A stretch of DNA of 57,567 bases. It comes from Nitrospira sp. LK70. GTDB taxonomy: Bacteria > Nitrospirota > Nitrospiria > Nitrospirales > Nitrospiraceae. Below are positions 9,258 to 17,544 of this stretch, piece after piece. Within the stretch, counting starts at the first letter, position 1. Every line of letters starts with the position of its first letter. Both the position numbers and the translations under genes were made by a program. The notes under the pieces are model-generated. The model did not search any database and was not told the DNA's origin. It saw nothing but the letters and a program-made list of their open reading frames with translations. The stretch is from positions 1 to 57,567 of the forward strand of contig PHGD01000014.1 of assembly GCA_011090425.1 (NCBI GenBank), in the 5' to 3' direction.

Positions 9258-9655
9258 CGAGCCAGCCTCTTCGGATTTTGATCGGCAAAGTCGGCCTCGA
9301 CGGGCATGATCGTGGCGTGAAGCTGATCGCTCGCGCATTACGAGATGCCGGGATGGAAGTCATCTATACCGGGTTGCATCAGACGCCGGAGCAGATCGTC
9401 AATACCGCGATCCAAGAGGATGTGGATGCGATCGGGTTGAGCATTCTTTCGGGAGCGCACAGGACGCTGTTCCGTCGCGTCCTCGAACTCCTCAAGGAAC
9501 AGGATGCGGAAGACATCGCCTTGTTCGGCGGCGGCATCATCCCGGATGAGGATGTGCCCACGCTCACGGCGGCCGGCGTGAAGGCTCTGTTTAGGCCGGG
9601 AGCACCCATGGAGGAGATCGTGACGTTCGTGAAAGGGCTCAAACCACAGGGCTGA
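9248..9655 (+). CDS. icmB: B12-binding small subunit of acyl-CoA mutase
   Basis: 135 residues, the whole protein being a cobalamin-binding domain. The base-off/His-on motif D-x-H-x-x-G is present as [25 protein letters not shown] and [11 protein letters not shown] supply the other conserved B12 contacts. The length equals that of known stand-alone small subunits of isobutyryl-CoA mutase. It starts 10 bases inside the hydrolase gene and is followed after 6 bases by the carboxylase beta gene. It should bind adenosylcobalamin and join the subunit encoded at 6576 to form active mutase. Confidence 0.92.
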   Translation: MAVASQPLRILIGKVGLDGHDRGVKLIARALRDAGMEVIYTGLHQTPEQIVNTAIQEDVDAIGLSILSGAHRTLFRRVLELLKEQDAEDIALFGGGIIPDEDVPTLTAAGVKALFRPGAPMEEIVTFVKGLKPQG

Positions 9656-9661
9656 GGAACC

Positions 9662-11266
9662 ATGCGTACGTTGACCACTTCAGTCGTTACCACCTCCGGC
9701 GAATTCGCGTCGAATCGTGCGCACTATGAAGGGCTGGTGGCCGACCTTCAGAAACACCTCGCGCTCGCTCGAGCCGGGGGATCTCCGGAGGCCATCGCGC
9801 TTCATCAACAACGAGGCAAACTGACCGCTCGTGAGCGGATTGCGAAGTTGCTCGATCCGGATGCGCCTTGGCTGGAACTCAGTCCCTTGGCGGCATCCGG
9901 GATGTACGACGACCAGGTCGCAGCTGCCGGCCTTATTACAGGAATCGGCTACGTGTCGGGGCGGCCCTGTGTCATCGCCGCCAACGATGCGACGGTCAAG
10001 GGCGGGACCTATTTCCCCGTGACGATCAAGAAACATCTTAGGGCTCAAGAGATCGCCTTGGACAATCGGCTGCCCGCGATTTACCTGGTGGATTCCGGCG
10101 GTGTGTTCCTGCCGATGCAAGCCGATGTCTTCGCCGACAAGGAGCATTTCGGACGGATCTTTTATAACCAGGCGCGCATGTCCGCTCTCGCGATTCCTCA
10201 AATTGCCGTCGTCATGGGGATGTGCACCGCAGGCGGTGCCTATGTGCCGGCCATGTGTGATGAAAACGTGATCGTCAACGGGACCGGCACCATTTATCTG
10301 GCGGGACCCCCGCTGGTCAAAGCGGCAACCGGCGAGGAGGTCACCGCCGAAGACCTTGGCGGGGCAGATCTCCATACAAGGTTTTCTGGTGTGAGCGATC
10401 ACCTGGCCGCCGATGACCAAGAGGCGCTCGAGATCTGCCGGTCGATCGTCGAGACCTTGCCTCGACGACCGGCCCTTCGCAGACCGGTTGCGATCGAAGA
10501 GCCTCATTACCCGGCTTCTGAATTGTATGGATTGATTCCGAACAATCCACGTCAGACTTTCGACGCCGGTGAAGTCATTGCCCGCTTAGTGGACGGCAGC
10601 TGCTTTCATGAGTTTAAGGCCCGTTACGGCAGGACGCTTCTCTGTGGCTTTGCCCGTTGGATGGGACACCAAGTCGGCATCGTCGCGAATAACGGCGTGT
10701 TTTTTTCCGAAGCTGCATTGAAAGGCGCGCACTTTGTGCAACTCTGCGCCCAGCGACGACTACCGCTCGTATTTCTGCAAAACATTACCGGATTCATGGT
10801 TGGGAAGGAGTATGAGGCGCGAGGAATCATCAAGGACGGAGCCAAGCTGGTGCAAGCGGTGGCGACCGCCGAGGTTCCGAAGTTCACCATCATTATCGGC
10901 GCCTCTCATGGCGCCGGTAACTACGCCATGTGCGGGCGCGCGTACGCTCCGCGCTTTCTCTTTCTCTGGCCCAATGCCCGGACTTCAGTGATGGGGGCGC
11001 AACAGGCGGCCCAGGTTCTCCTGACGGTGAAACAGCAGCAGCGAGTCCGCGACAAAGGGTCCATGTCGGAAGACGAGCGGCGAAAGATCACGGATTCTAT
11101 ACGAGCCCAGTATGATCTGGAGTGCAGTCCCTATTTCAGCACCGCTCGACTCTGGGATGATGGGATCATCGATCCAGTGGATACAAGGAAAATTCTCGGT
11201 CTGTGTCTGGACGTCGCGATGACGCCGCCGGTCCGCCCGTCGCACTTCCCCGTTTTTCGCATGTGA
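9662..11266 (+). CDS. mccB: Acyl-CoA carboxylase carboxyltransferase (beta) subunit, methylcrotonyl-CoA type
   Basis: 534 residues with both crotonase-fold halves of a biotin-dependent carboxyltransferase. [38 protein letters not shown] and [18 protein letters not shown] are closest to methylcrotonyl-CoA carboxylase beta. The enzyme moves CO2 from carboxybiotin to 3-methylcrotonyl-CoA in leucine breakdown; propionyl- or geranyl-CoA are alternatives. It is followed after 7 bases by a crotonase and then HMG-CoA lyase, the next two steps of leucine catabolism. No biotin carboxylase/biotin carrier (alpha) subunit is encoded in the window, so the partner must be elsewhere. Confidence 0.9.
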   Translation: MRTLTTSVVTTSGEFASNRAHYEGLVADLQKHLALARAGGSPEAIALHQQRGKLTARERIAKLLDPDAPWLELSPLAASGMYDDQVAAAGLITGIGYVSGRPCVIAANDATVKGGTYFPVTIKKHLRAQEIALDNRLPAIYLVDSGGVFLPMQADVFADKEHFGRIFYNQARMSALAIPQIAVVMGMCTAGGAYVPAMCDENVIVNGTGTIYLAGPPLVKAATGEEVTAEDLGGADLHTRFSGVSDHLAADDQEALEICRSIVETLPRRPALRRPVAIEEPHYPASELYGLIPNNPRQTFDAGEVIARLVDGSCFHEFKARYGRTLLCGFARWMGHQVGIVANNGVFFSEAALKGAHFVQLCAQRRLPLVFLQNITGFMVGKEYEARGIIKDGAKLVQAVATAEVPKFTIIIGASHGAGNYAMCGRAYAPRFLFLWPNARTSVMGAQQAAQVLLTVKQQQRVRDKGSMSEDERRKITDSIRAQYDLECSPYFSTARLWDDGIIDPVDTRKILGLCLDVAMTPPVRPSHFPVFRM

Positions 11267-11273
11267 GACCAGG

Positions 11274-12074
11274 ATGAAGCATCCTACGTCGATCCTCGTT
11301 GACTTGTACGAAGGCGGTGCAAGGGTGACCTTGAATCGGCCCGATCGACGAAATGCGTTCGATGCCCGTATGGTGGCCGAGATCTGCAAGGCCTTCGAGA
11401 CATTGGGACAGGACCATTCAGTGCGTGCAATCGTCCTAACCGGTAGTGGTCCGACATTTTGTGCAGGTGCAGACCTCGCCTGGATGGGGACGGACCGAAT
11501 CGTGTCCGCACCGGAAGCGCAGCAGGACGCAGAGCGATTGCTCGCGATGTTCCGGACCATCGATGATTGTCCCTGTCCGGTGATCGGATGCGTTCAGGGG
11601 GCTGCATATGGCGGAGGAATCGGGTTACTCGCGGCGTGCGACATCACTGTGGCTGCCGCCTCCGCGACCTTCGCATTCAGCGAGGTGCGTCTGGGATTGG
11701 TCCCGGCCGTCATCGCGCCTTTCGTTCTTGCGAAGACCGGGGGCTCGTTCGTGCGACGATTCTGTTTGACCGGCGAGTCGTTTTCCGCAAGGACTGCTCA
11801 AGCAGCCGGGTTGATTCATGATGTGGTTGAGTCGGCGGCCCTTGACGCCCATGTCGCAGCATTGGCTGAACAGATTACCCGTCTCGCTCCGCAGGCCGTA
11901 CGGGATACGAAGGCGCTGTTTTACCGGCTTCACCATCTGTCCCATGAGGAGCGTTGGCAGACTTGTATCGAAGGGAACGTTCGGGCTCGGCGCTCATCTG
12001 AAGCGCAGGAAGGGCTTCGCGCCTTTCGCGAACGCAGAACACCCAATTGGGTTACGTCAACAGGCGGAGAGTAA
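11274..12074 (+). CDS. liuC: Enoyl-CoA hydratase/isomerase family protein, probably methylglutaconyl-CoA hydratase
   Basis: 266 residues of crotonase fold. The oxyanion-hole segments are FCAGADLAWM and VQGAAYGGGIGLLAACDI, followed by FAFSEVRLGLVPAVIAPFV, which supplies the usual catalytic Glu region. The A-D-L-x-W-M form is typical of 3-methylglutaconyl-CoA hydratase (LiuC/AtuE). It lies between the carboxylase beta and HMG-CoA lyase genes, as expected for leucine degradation. The next gene starts just downstream of its end. Family membership is firm; the precise substrate comes from context. Confidence 0.85.
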   Translation: MKHPTSILVDLYEGGARVTLNRPDRRNAFDARMVAEICKAFETLGQDHSVRAIVLTGSGPTFCAGADLAWMGTDRIVSAPEAQQDAERLLAMFRTIDDCPCPVIGCVQGAAYGGGIGLLAACDITVAAASATFAFSEVRLGLVPAVIAPFVLAKTGGSFVRRFCLTGESFSARTAQAAGLIHDVVESAALDAHVAALAEQITRLAPQAVRDTKALFYRLHHLSHEERWQTCIEGNVRARRSSEAQEGLRAFRERRTPNWVTSTGGE

Positions 12075-12097
12075 AAGGTGTTGCTGTGGAACGTCGC

Positions 12098-13045
12098 ATG
12101 ATGGCCGACAGCAACGGACCAAGACAGAGTTCTTCTGTGATCCGGATCGTCGAGGTTGGCCCTCGCGATGGGCTTCAGAATGAGTCGGACATCGTCTCCA
12201 CTGAGGTCAAGGTAGCATTTATCAACGCCTTGTCCAAAAGCGGTGTGGCGGAGATCGAAGCGGGATCGTTTGTGTCGCCTCGTGTCATTCCGCAACTGGC
12301 GGATTCCGATGAGGTGTTCCGGAGGATTGATCGGCGGCCCGGCGTGATCTACTCGGCGCTGGTGCCGAACGAACGAGGATTGGAACGGGCAAGGGCAGCG
12401 GGCGTGAACAAGATCGCCGTCTTTACGGCGGCCTCCGACACGTTCACCCGGCGGAACATCAACTGTACGATTGACGAGTCGATCGAGCGGTTCAGGCCGG
12501 TGCTATACGGCGCGAAACGTGACGGCATGGTCGTCCGGGGGTACATCTCTACCGTGACCCATTGTCCCTTTGAGGGTGCCGTCCAGCCGTCGAAGGTTCT
12601 GGATGTGGTGCGACAACTACTTGATCTCGGAGTCGACGAAATTTCCCTCGGGGACACTGTTGGAAAAGCCGCTCCCCGCGACATCCGGAGGCTGTTGGAT
12701 GAAATATTGCCGCGCGCCGAGCCTAGCCGACTCTCACTTCACGTTCACGACACCTGCGGCCTGGCCGTGGCCAATGTCCTGACCGCCTGGGCGGAGTACG
12801 GCATTGAGACGTTCGACACGGCTGCCGGAGGACTCGGAGGCTGTCCGTACGCGCCAGGGGCGTCGGGAAACGTTGCGACGGAAGACGTGGTCTATGCCCT
12901 GAAAGCATCCGGTGCTTTGCTTGCCGTGGATGAACGGAAGGTCATTGCGGCGGCAAGCGAGATCGGTAAGGTTCTGAACCGCCGACTATCGTCGCGCCTA
13001 TCGCAGGTACGGACAGAACGAACTGCATATGAGGGGGCCGCATGA
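12098..13045 (+). CDS. Hydroxymethylglutaryl-CoA lyase
   Basis: 315 residues from the ATG at 12098 (another ATG at 12101); an upstream in-frame TTG at 12047 overlaps the previous gene and is less likely. The TIM-barrel lyase signature starts VEVGPRDGLQNE. Metal and catalytic elements include LHVHDTCGLAVANV and the glycine-rich loop GGLGGCPYAPGASGNVATED with the active-site Cys. It splits HMG-CoA into acetyl-CoA and acetoacetate, finishing leucine catabolism. Its stop overlaps the start of the MeaB gene (ATGA), indicating coupled translation. Confidence 0.92.
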   Translation: MMADSNGPRQSSSVIRIVEVGPRDGLQNESDIVSTEVKVAFINALSKSGVAEIEAGSFVSPRVIPQLADSDEVFRRIDRRPGVIYSALVPNERGLERARAAGVNKIAVFTAASDTFTRRNINCTIDESIERFRPVLYGAKRDGMVVRGYISTVTHCPFEGAVQPSKVLDVVRQLLDLGVDEISLGDTVGKAAPRDIRRLLDEILPRAEPSRLSLHVHDTCGLAVANVLTAWAEYGIETFDTAAGGLGGCPYAPGASGNVATEDVVYALKASGALLAVDERKVIAAASEIGKVLNRRLSSRLSQVRTERTAYEGAA

Positions 13046-13827
13046 GTCCTGCCGGCCCGCACCTGTTCATGCGTGACATCGAAGGTATGGCGACCTTGGC
13101 CGAACAGGTCAAGAGTGGAAATGTTCGTGCCGTTTCGCGGCTGATCACCCTATTGGAGAACCATCGGGACAACAGACAAGCGCTACATCTCCTCAACGGC
13201 ACCTCGCGAGGGGCGACGGTCATTGGAGTTACGGGGTATCCCGGAGCTGGGAAGAGCACAGTGGTCAATCGCTTAGTGAGCTGCTATCGACGGCAAGGTT
13301 TGAAAGTGGGGGTGTTGGCGGTCGATATCAGTAGCCCTGTCACAGGCGGTGCTCTGTTGGGTGACCGTATCAGAATGCAGGAGCATGCGCTGGATCACGG
13401 GGTGTATATAAGAAGCATGGCTACTCGCGGATATCATGGAGGGCTTGCCCAAGCGACCGGCGATGCAGCGCTGGTATTGGAAACAGCCGGATATGAGGTG
13501 ATCCTGATTGAGACCATCGGGGTCGGCCAGAATGAAATCGACATCGTCGATCTTGCGCATGTCGTTGTGGCAGTGGTGGCGCCGGGACTGGGCGACGAGG
13601 TTCAAGCGATGAAGGCTGGATTGTTGGAAGTCGCACACATCGTCGTCGTCAACAAGGGAGACCTTTCCGGCGCTGATAACACGTTACGAGATCTGCGTGA
13701 ATGGTGCCCGAATGTGTTGCGCACGGTCGCGACGACAGGCGAGGGGATTTCTGAGCTTGCTGCCGCAATCCTGGCGCATCGACCATCCAGCGGTGTGAGC
13801 TCCGTCAGTGAAGTCCGAAATCGCTGA
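13042..13827 (+). CDS. meaB: MeaB/ArgK-family GTPase, chaperone of B12-dependent mutase
   Basis: 261 residues. The P-loop is GVTGYPGAGKSTVVNRL. It is followed by VDISSPVTGGALLGDRIRMQ, the switch-region signature of MeaB, and by IETIGVGQNEIDIVD and VNKGDLSGA (G4). MeaB proteins gate cofactor loading and protect adenosylcobalamin mutases from inactivation. The protein is short by about 50-60 residues because the usual C-terminal dimerisation helices are missing. The frame stays open after the TGA stop but encodes something unrelated (see 13828-13968). It overlaps the HMG-CoA lyase stop by 4 bases and its likely client is the icmA/icmB mutase. Confidence 0.9.
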   Translation: MSPAGPHLFMRDIEGMATLAEQVKSGNVRAVSRLITLLENHRDNRQALHLLNGTSRGATVIGVTGYPGAGKSTVVNRLVSCYRRQGLKVGVLAVDISSPVTGGALLGDRIRMQEHALDHGVYIRSMATRGYHGGLAQATGDAALVLETAGYEVILIETIGVGQNEIDIVDLAHVVVAVVAPGLGDEVQAMKAGLLEVAHIVVVNKGDLSGADNTLRDLREWCPNVLRTVATTGEGISELAAAILAHRPSSGVSSVSEVRNR

Positions 13828-13968
13828 CCAGGCTCACGTGAACGGTTGCGCAGCGATGTATGCAGCATCCAAGATTGTTCGGTCGCTTGCGTCACCCCTG
13901 ACACACAAGAAGCCGTGCAGGCATTCTTGGAAAAGCGGCAGTCGAAATTGACTGAAACAGAAGCATGA
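13828..13968 (+). pseudogene. Possible crotonase C-terminal remnant
   Basis: After the meaB stop the same frame continues open for 46 codons to a TGA at 13966. Its end reads TPDTQEAVQAFLEKRQSKL, very like the C-terminal tail of enoyl-CoA hydratases (EG-x-x-AFLEKR). No start codon or catalytic segment precedes it. It could be the relic of a deleted crotonase gene, or chance. The remaining bases up to prpD at 14029 show no other feature. Confidence 0.4.
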
Positions 13969-14028
13969 GCTCGTGGAGAGTCGACCGTGAGGGGTGACGA
14001 GATGGCATAGTTCGTAAAGAGGCAGGCA

Positions 14029-15450
14029 ATGCTCGCGGATCGCTTCGCTCGATATGGCAGGTCTTTGCGCTACAGTGATTTGCCGGACGCTGTTGTGCAC
14101 GAAGTCAAACGACGCATGCTCGACAGCCTTGGCTGCGCACTTGGGGCGTGGAATGCACCGCCATGCCGGGTCGCCCGCCTGATTGCCCAGGCCGCCAAGG
14201 TGCCGCAGGGTGCCACCCTGTGGGGCACCGGCCATAAAACTCTACCCGATCTCGCGACCTTCGCCAACGGCGGGCTGGTCCGGTATCTGGATTTCAACGA
14301 TACCTATCTTTCGAAAGAGCCGGCGCACCCTTCCGATAATATTCCAGCCATTCTTTCGGTCGGCGAGGCAATGCATGCGTCCGGTACGCGTACCATCGAA
14401 GCCGTCGTGCTCGCCTATGAAATCCAGTGCCGTCTCTGTGACGCTTCGGCGCTACGTCCTCGCGGCTGGGACCACGTGACGTACGGCCCCTTTTCTTCTG
14501 CCCTCGGTGCCGCCAAGCTCATGAAACTTTCCAACGAACAGACGGTGCAGGCAATCAATCTGGCCGGCATTGCGAATATGGCTCTTCGGCAGACGCGGGT
14601 CGGAGATCTGTCCATGTGGAAAGCCTGCGCCTTCTCGAATGCCGCCCGGAACGGTGTGTTCGCCGCTATGCTGGCACGGGCGGGTATGACAGGGCCATCG
14701 CCTATCTTCGAAGGAGAAAAGGGCTTCATGAAGCTGGTTTCGGGATCACTGGAGTTGGCGCCATTCGCTCTCGAAACGGGGACAGACACCACACGCAGAC
14801 GTGGGGAAGGGTGTCAGCCCCCGTTTAAGATCCTAGACACCTATATCAAACATTATCCAGTCGAGTATCACGCGCAGACGGCGGTCGAAGCAGCGTTGGC
14901 ACTTCGCGACAAAGTGACGGAAGCAGAAGGAGTTCGTGCGATCGATCATGTAACAGATGTTGAGATCGGGAGTTATGACGTGGCCATCGAAATTATCGGG
15001 CGCGATCCTGAAAAATGGGAACCGGCCACGAGGGAGACGGCCGACCACAGCTTCCCCTATTGCGTGGCAGCGGCATTGCTCCACGGTCCTGTGACGTTGC
15101 AGTCGTTCGGCCAGAAACGATTGCGGGATCCGGCCCTGCGGAATCTGATGAAGCAGGTCCGTGTCGTGCAGCAGCCGGAATTCGTGGGACGGTATCCGAG
15201 GACCATGCCGACTAGGATTACGGTCAAGACAGAAGCGGGGAAAACCTACATGAGTCAAGTCGATGTGCCGGTAGGACATCCAGGCAATCCGATGTCGGAC
15301 CAGGATCTGGAAGCAAAGTTTCGCCGGTTGGCCGTCGGACGGTTGAATCGCTCTCGCATCGACCGGCTCATCGAATTCGTGTGGAACATTGATCGGGTCA
15401 AAGACATCAGTACGCTCATGCCGATGTTGAACGTGAAAGGCGGAGGTTGA
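14029..15450 (+). CDS. prpD: 2-methylcitrate dehydratase, MmgE/PrpD family
   Basis: 473 residues from the ATG at 14029, with AAGAGG upstream. Family hallmarks are LDSLGCALGAW near the N-terminus, LVRYLDFNDTYLSKEPAHPSDN, RGWDHVTYGPFSSALGAAKL and MWKACAFSNAARNGVFAAML. The enzyme dehydrates 2-methylcitrate to 2-methyl-cis-aconitate. The following genes, prpB and prpC, complete the methylcitrate cycle for propionyl-CoA, so the specific name is well supported by context. A ribosome-binding site for the next gene lies just after its stop. Confidence 0.9.
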   Translation: MLADRFARYGRSLRYSDLPDAVVHEVKRRMLDSLGCALGAWNAPPCRVARLIAQAAKVPQGATLWGTGHKTLPDLATFANGGLVRYLDFNDTYLSKEPAHPSDNIPAILSVGEAMHASGTRTIEAVVLAYEIQCRLCDASALRPRGWDHVTYGPFSSALGAAKLMKLSNEQTVQAINLAGIANMALRQTRVGDLSMWKACAFSNAARNGVFAAMLARAGMTGPSPIFEGEKGFMKLVSGSLELAPFALETGTDTTRRRGEGCQPPFKILDTYIKHYPVEYHAQTAVEAALALRDKVTEAEGVRAIDHVTDVEIGSYDVAIEIIGRDPEKWEPATRETADHSFPYCVAAALLHGPVTLQSFGQKRLRDPALRNLMKQVRVVQQPEFVGRYPRTMPTRITVKTEAGKTYMSQVDVPVGHPGNPMSDQDLEAKFRRLAVGRLNRSRIDRLIEFVWNIDRVKDISTLMPMLNVKGGG

Positions 15451-15479
15451 GTGTAAGGCTTAGGAGAAGCCTGACGACG

Positions 15480-16400
15480 ATGGTGGAGCGAAAGCGGTCG
15501 CCGAAGACATCTCGCTTGCGCGAGTTGTTGGCTACTCGTACCCTCGCCATTCCCGGAGCGTTTAATGCGTTGGTGGCGATGCAGATCGAACGAGCCGGCT
15601 ATGAGATCGCGTATGTCTCAGGCGCTGCCATATCTGCTTGCCGCGGAATGCCGGACATCGGCCTGTTGACGCTTAGTGATATGGCGTCGGAGGCGGGAAG
15701 GATCGCCCGTTCGGTCTCGATTCCGACCATTGTGGATGCGGACACAGGATATGGCGGTCCGCTATCCATCGCCGAGGCGGTGTGGGCTTTCGAGGAGAGT
15801 GATCTCGCCGGGATGCAGATTGAAGATCAAGAAACGGCCAAGAAGTGCGGCCATCTTTCTGGGAAAAGTTTGGTGCCTGTGGAAGAAATGACAGCCAAAA
15901 TCAAGGCGGCCGTCCATGCCAAACGAGATCCAGATTTCGTGATTATTGCGCGCACCGATGCCCGCAGCGTGGAGGGACTTGAGGCGGCCGTTCAACGTGG
16001 TGCGACTTACGCGGAAGCTGGGGCAGACGCGCTGTTTCCTGAGGCGCTGGAGTCAGCCGAAGAGTTCCAGACCTTCGCCCGCGAAATCAAGGAGAGGGGA
16101 GTTGCAGTTCCACTGATCGCCAATATGACGGAGTTCGGGAAAACACCTCTGTTGAGCGTCGCAGAATTTGAGAGGTTAGGGTATCGCGGGGTGCTCTTTC
16201 CTGTTACGGGGTTACGGACGGCCTTGCAATCCGTCGAGGGGCTGTTGGCCGAGCTGAAGCTGTCCGGGTCTCAGCAGGCGTGGCTCCGTCGCATGATGAC
16301 AAGACGAGAACTGTACAGTCTGCTTCGGTACACCGATCCCGGAGAGCATCGGGGAGGAGGGGCATATGAGCATCGCAATGAAGGGGTCGATCGAGAATGA
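15480..16400 (+). CDS. prpB: 2-methylisocitrate lyase
   Basis: 306 residues from the ATG at 15480 (TAGGAGAAG upstream); a TTG at 15447 that overlaps prpD is rejected. It belongs to the isocitrate lyase/PEP mutase superfamily. The Mg-binding strand is IVDADTGYGG, the catalytic motif is KKCGHLSGK with the active-site Cys, and IIARTDARSVEGLE follows. It cleaves 2-methylisocitrate to pyruvate and succinate. The last 35 bases overlap the start of the citrate-synthase-like gene. Confidence 0.92.
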   Translation: MVERKRSPKTSRLRELLATRTLAIPGAFNALVAMQIERAGYEIAYVSGAAISACRGMPDIGLLTLSDMASEAGRIARSVSIPTIVDADTGYGGPLSIAEAVWAFEESDLAGMQIEDQETAKKCGHLSGKSLVPVEEMTAKIKAAVHAKRDPDFVIIARTDARSVEGLEAAVQRGATYAEAGADALFPEALESAEEFQTFAREIKERGVAVPLIANMTEFGKTPLLSVAEFERLGYRGVLFPVTGLRTALQSVEGLLAELKLSGSQQAWLRRMMTRRELYSLLRYTDPGEHRGGGAYEHRNEGVDRE

Positions 16401-17544
16401 GGTGAAAAGTCGTCCTGCCTATAGCCCCGGCCTTGAAGGTGTGATCGCCGGAGAATCGGCTCTCTGCCTTGTCGACGAAGGGGAAGCCGGCCTTCTCTAT
16501 CGTGGTTACCCGATCCGTGATTTAGCGGAGTACGGCACGTTTGAGGAAGTCGCCTATCTGCTGCTGTTCGGTCATCTGCCGAGTCAGCAGGAGTTAGCAG
16601 ACTTCTCAGCGCAACTCATCCATCAGGCTGTCCTTCCTCATCCCTTCGAAGTGTTCCTTGGTGCCGTGCCTTCCGACTCACATCCGATGGATATGGTCCG
16701 AACGGGCGTTTCTCTGCTGGGCATGGTCGATCCGGAGGCAGCCGACAACTCGCATGATGCCAACGTTCGGAAATCGATCCGACTGCTGGCGCAAATCCCG
16801 TTGATGATTGCGACCTTCTATCGTTTCGTGAATCGCAAACCTCTGGTGCGACCGCAAGGTGGTCTGACCTTTGGGGAGAATCTCTTGTACCTCCTCACCG
16901 ACCGGAGGGGAAGCGATGAAGCGAAAGCCATGGCACGAGTTCTCGACGTCTCCCTCACACTGTACGCCGAGCATGAATTCAATGCGTCCACGTTCGCCGC
17001 CAGGGTGACTGCGTCGACGATGACGGATCTGCATTCTGCCGTTACGTCGGCGATCGGAACGCTTAAGGGACCGCTCCATGGCGGGGCCAACGAGGCGGTG
17101 GCCGAGATGTTTCTCCGTATCGGCAGCCATGAACAGGCGGAAGCATGGGTACGGGAGGCTCTCCGGCAGAAACAGCGGATCATGGGTTTCGGTCACCGTG
17201 TGCTCAAGAAGGGAGACAGCCGTTCAGCCATCATTCAACGGCAGGCTGAATCGTTGAGCCGGATCTGCGGCGATCGCCGATGGTACGAGATTGCGACCGC
17301 CGTCGATCACGTCATAGAACAGGAAAAAGGTCTCCGTCCCAACCTGGATTTCTACACCGCGGTCGCCTATCTTTTGATGGGAATCCCTAGCACGCTGTAC
17401 ACAACGGTGTTCATCTGTTCCCGCATCACCGGATGGTGCGCCCATGTCATCGAACAACAGGACCACAATCGGTTGATGAGGCCCCGGGCTCTCTATACAG
17501 GGCCGTCGAGGAGGGAATATGTCCCCCTTGATCGTCGTACCTGA
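16366..17544 (+). CDS. prpC: 2-methylcitrate synthase (citrate synthase family)
   Basis: 392 residues. The catalytic triad of the family is visible: His in LKGPLHGGANEA, His in MGFGHRVLKKGD and Asp in RPNLDFYTAVAYLL. The size and LLYRGYPIRDLAEYGTFEEVAYLLL fit type II citrate and methylcitrate synthases. The location after prpD and prpB argues for condensation of propionyl-CoA with oxaloacetate, though citrate synthase activity could also be present. It starts inside prpB and ends 26 bases inside the acyl-CoA ligase gene, so the prp genes form one tightly packed operon. Confidence 0.88.
   Translation: MSIAMKGSIENEVKSRPAYSPGLEGVIAGESALCLVDEGEAGLLYRGYPIRDLAEYGTFEEVAYLLLFGHLPSQQELADFSAQLIHQAVLPHPFEVFLGAVPSDSHPMDMVRTGVSLLGMVDPEAADNSHDANVRKSIRLLAQIPLMIATFYRFVNRKPLVRPQGGLTFGENLLYLLTDRRGSDEAKAMARVLDVSLTLYAEHEFNASTFAARVTASTMTDLHSAVTSAIGTLKGPLHGGANEAVAEMFLRIGSHEQAEAWVREALRQKQRIMGFGHRVLKKGDSRSAIIQRQAESLSRICGDRRWYEIATAVDHVIEQEKGLRPNLDFYTAVAYLLMGIPSTLYTTVFICSRITGWCAHVIEQQDHNRLMRPRALYTGPSRREYVPLDRRT

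Noticed and set aside
6576..9655. Plain methylmalonyl-CoA mutase call
   Set aside because: The two carboxylate-binding residues are replaced by Phe and Gln, as in isobutyryl-CoA mutase.
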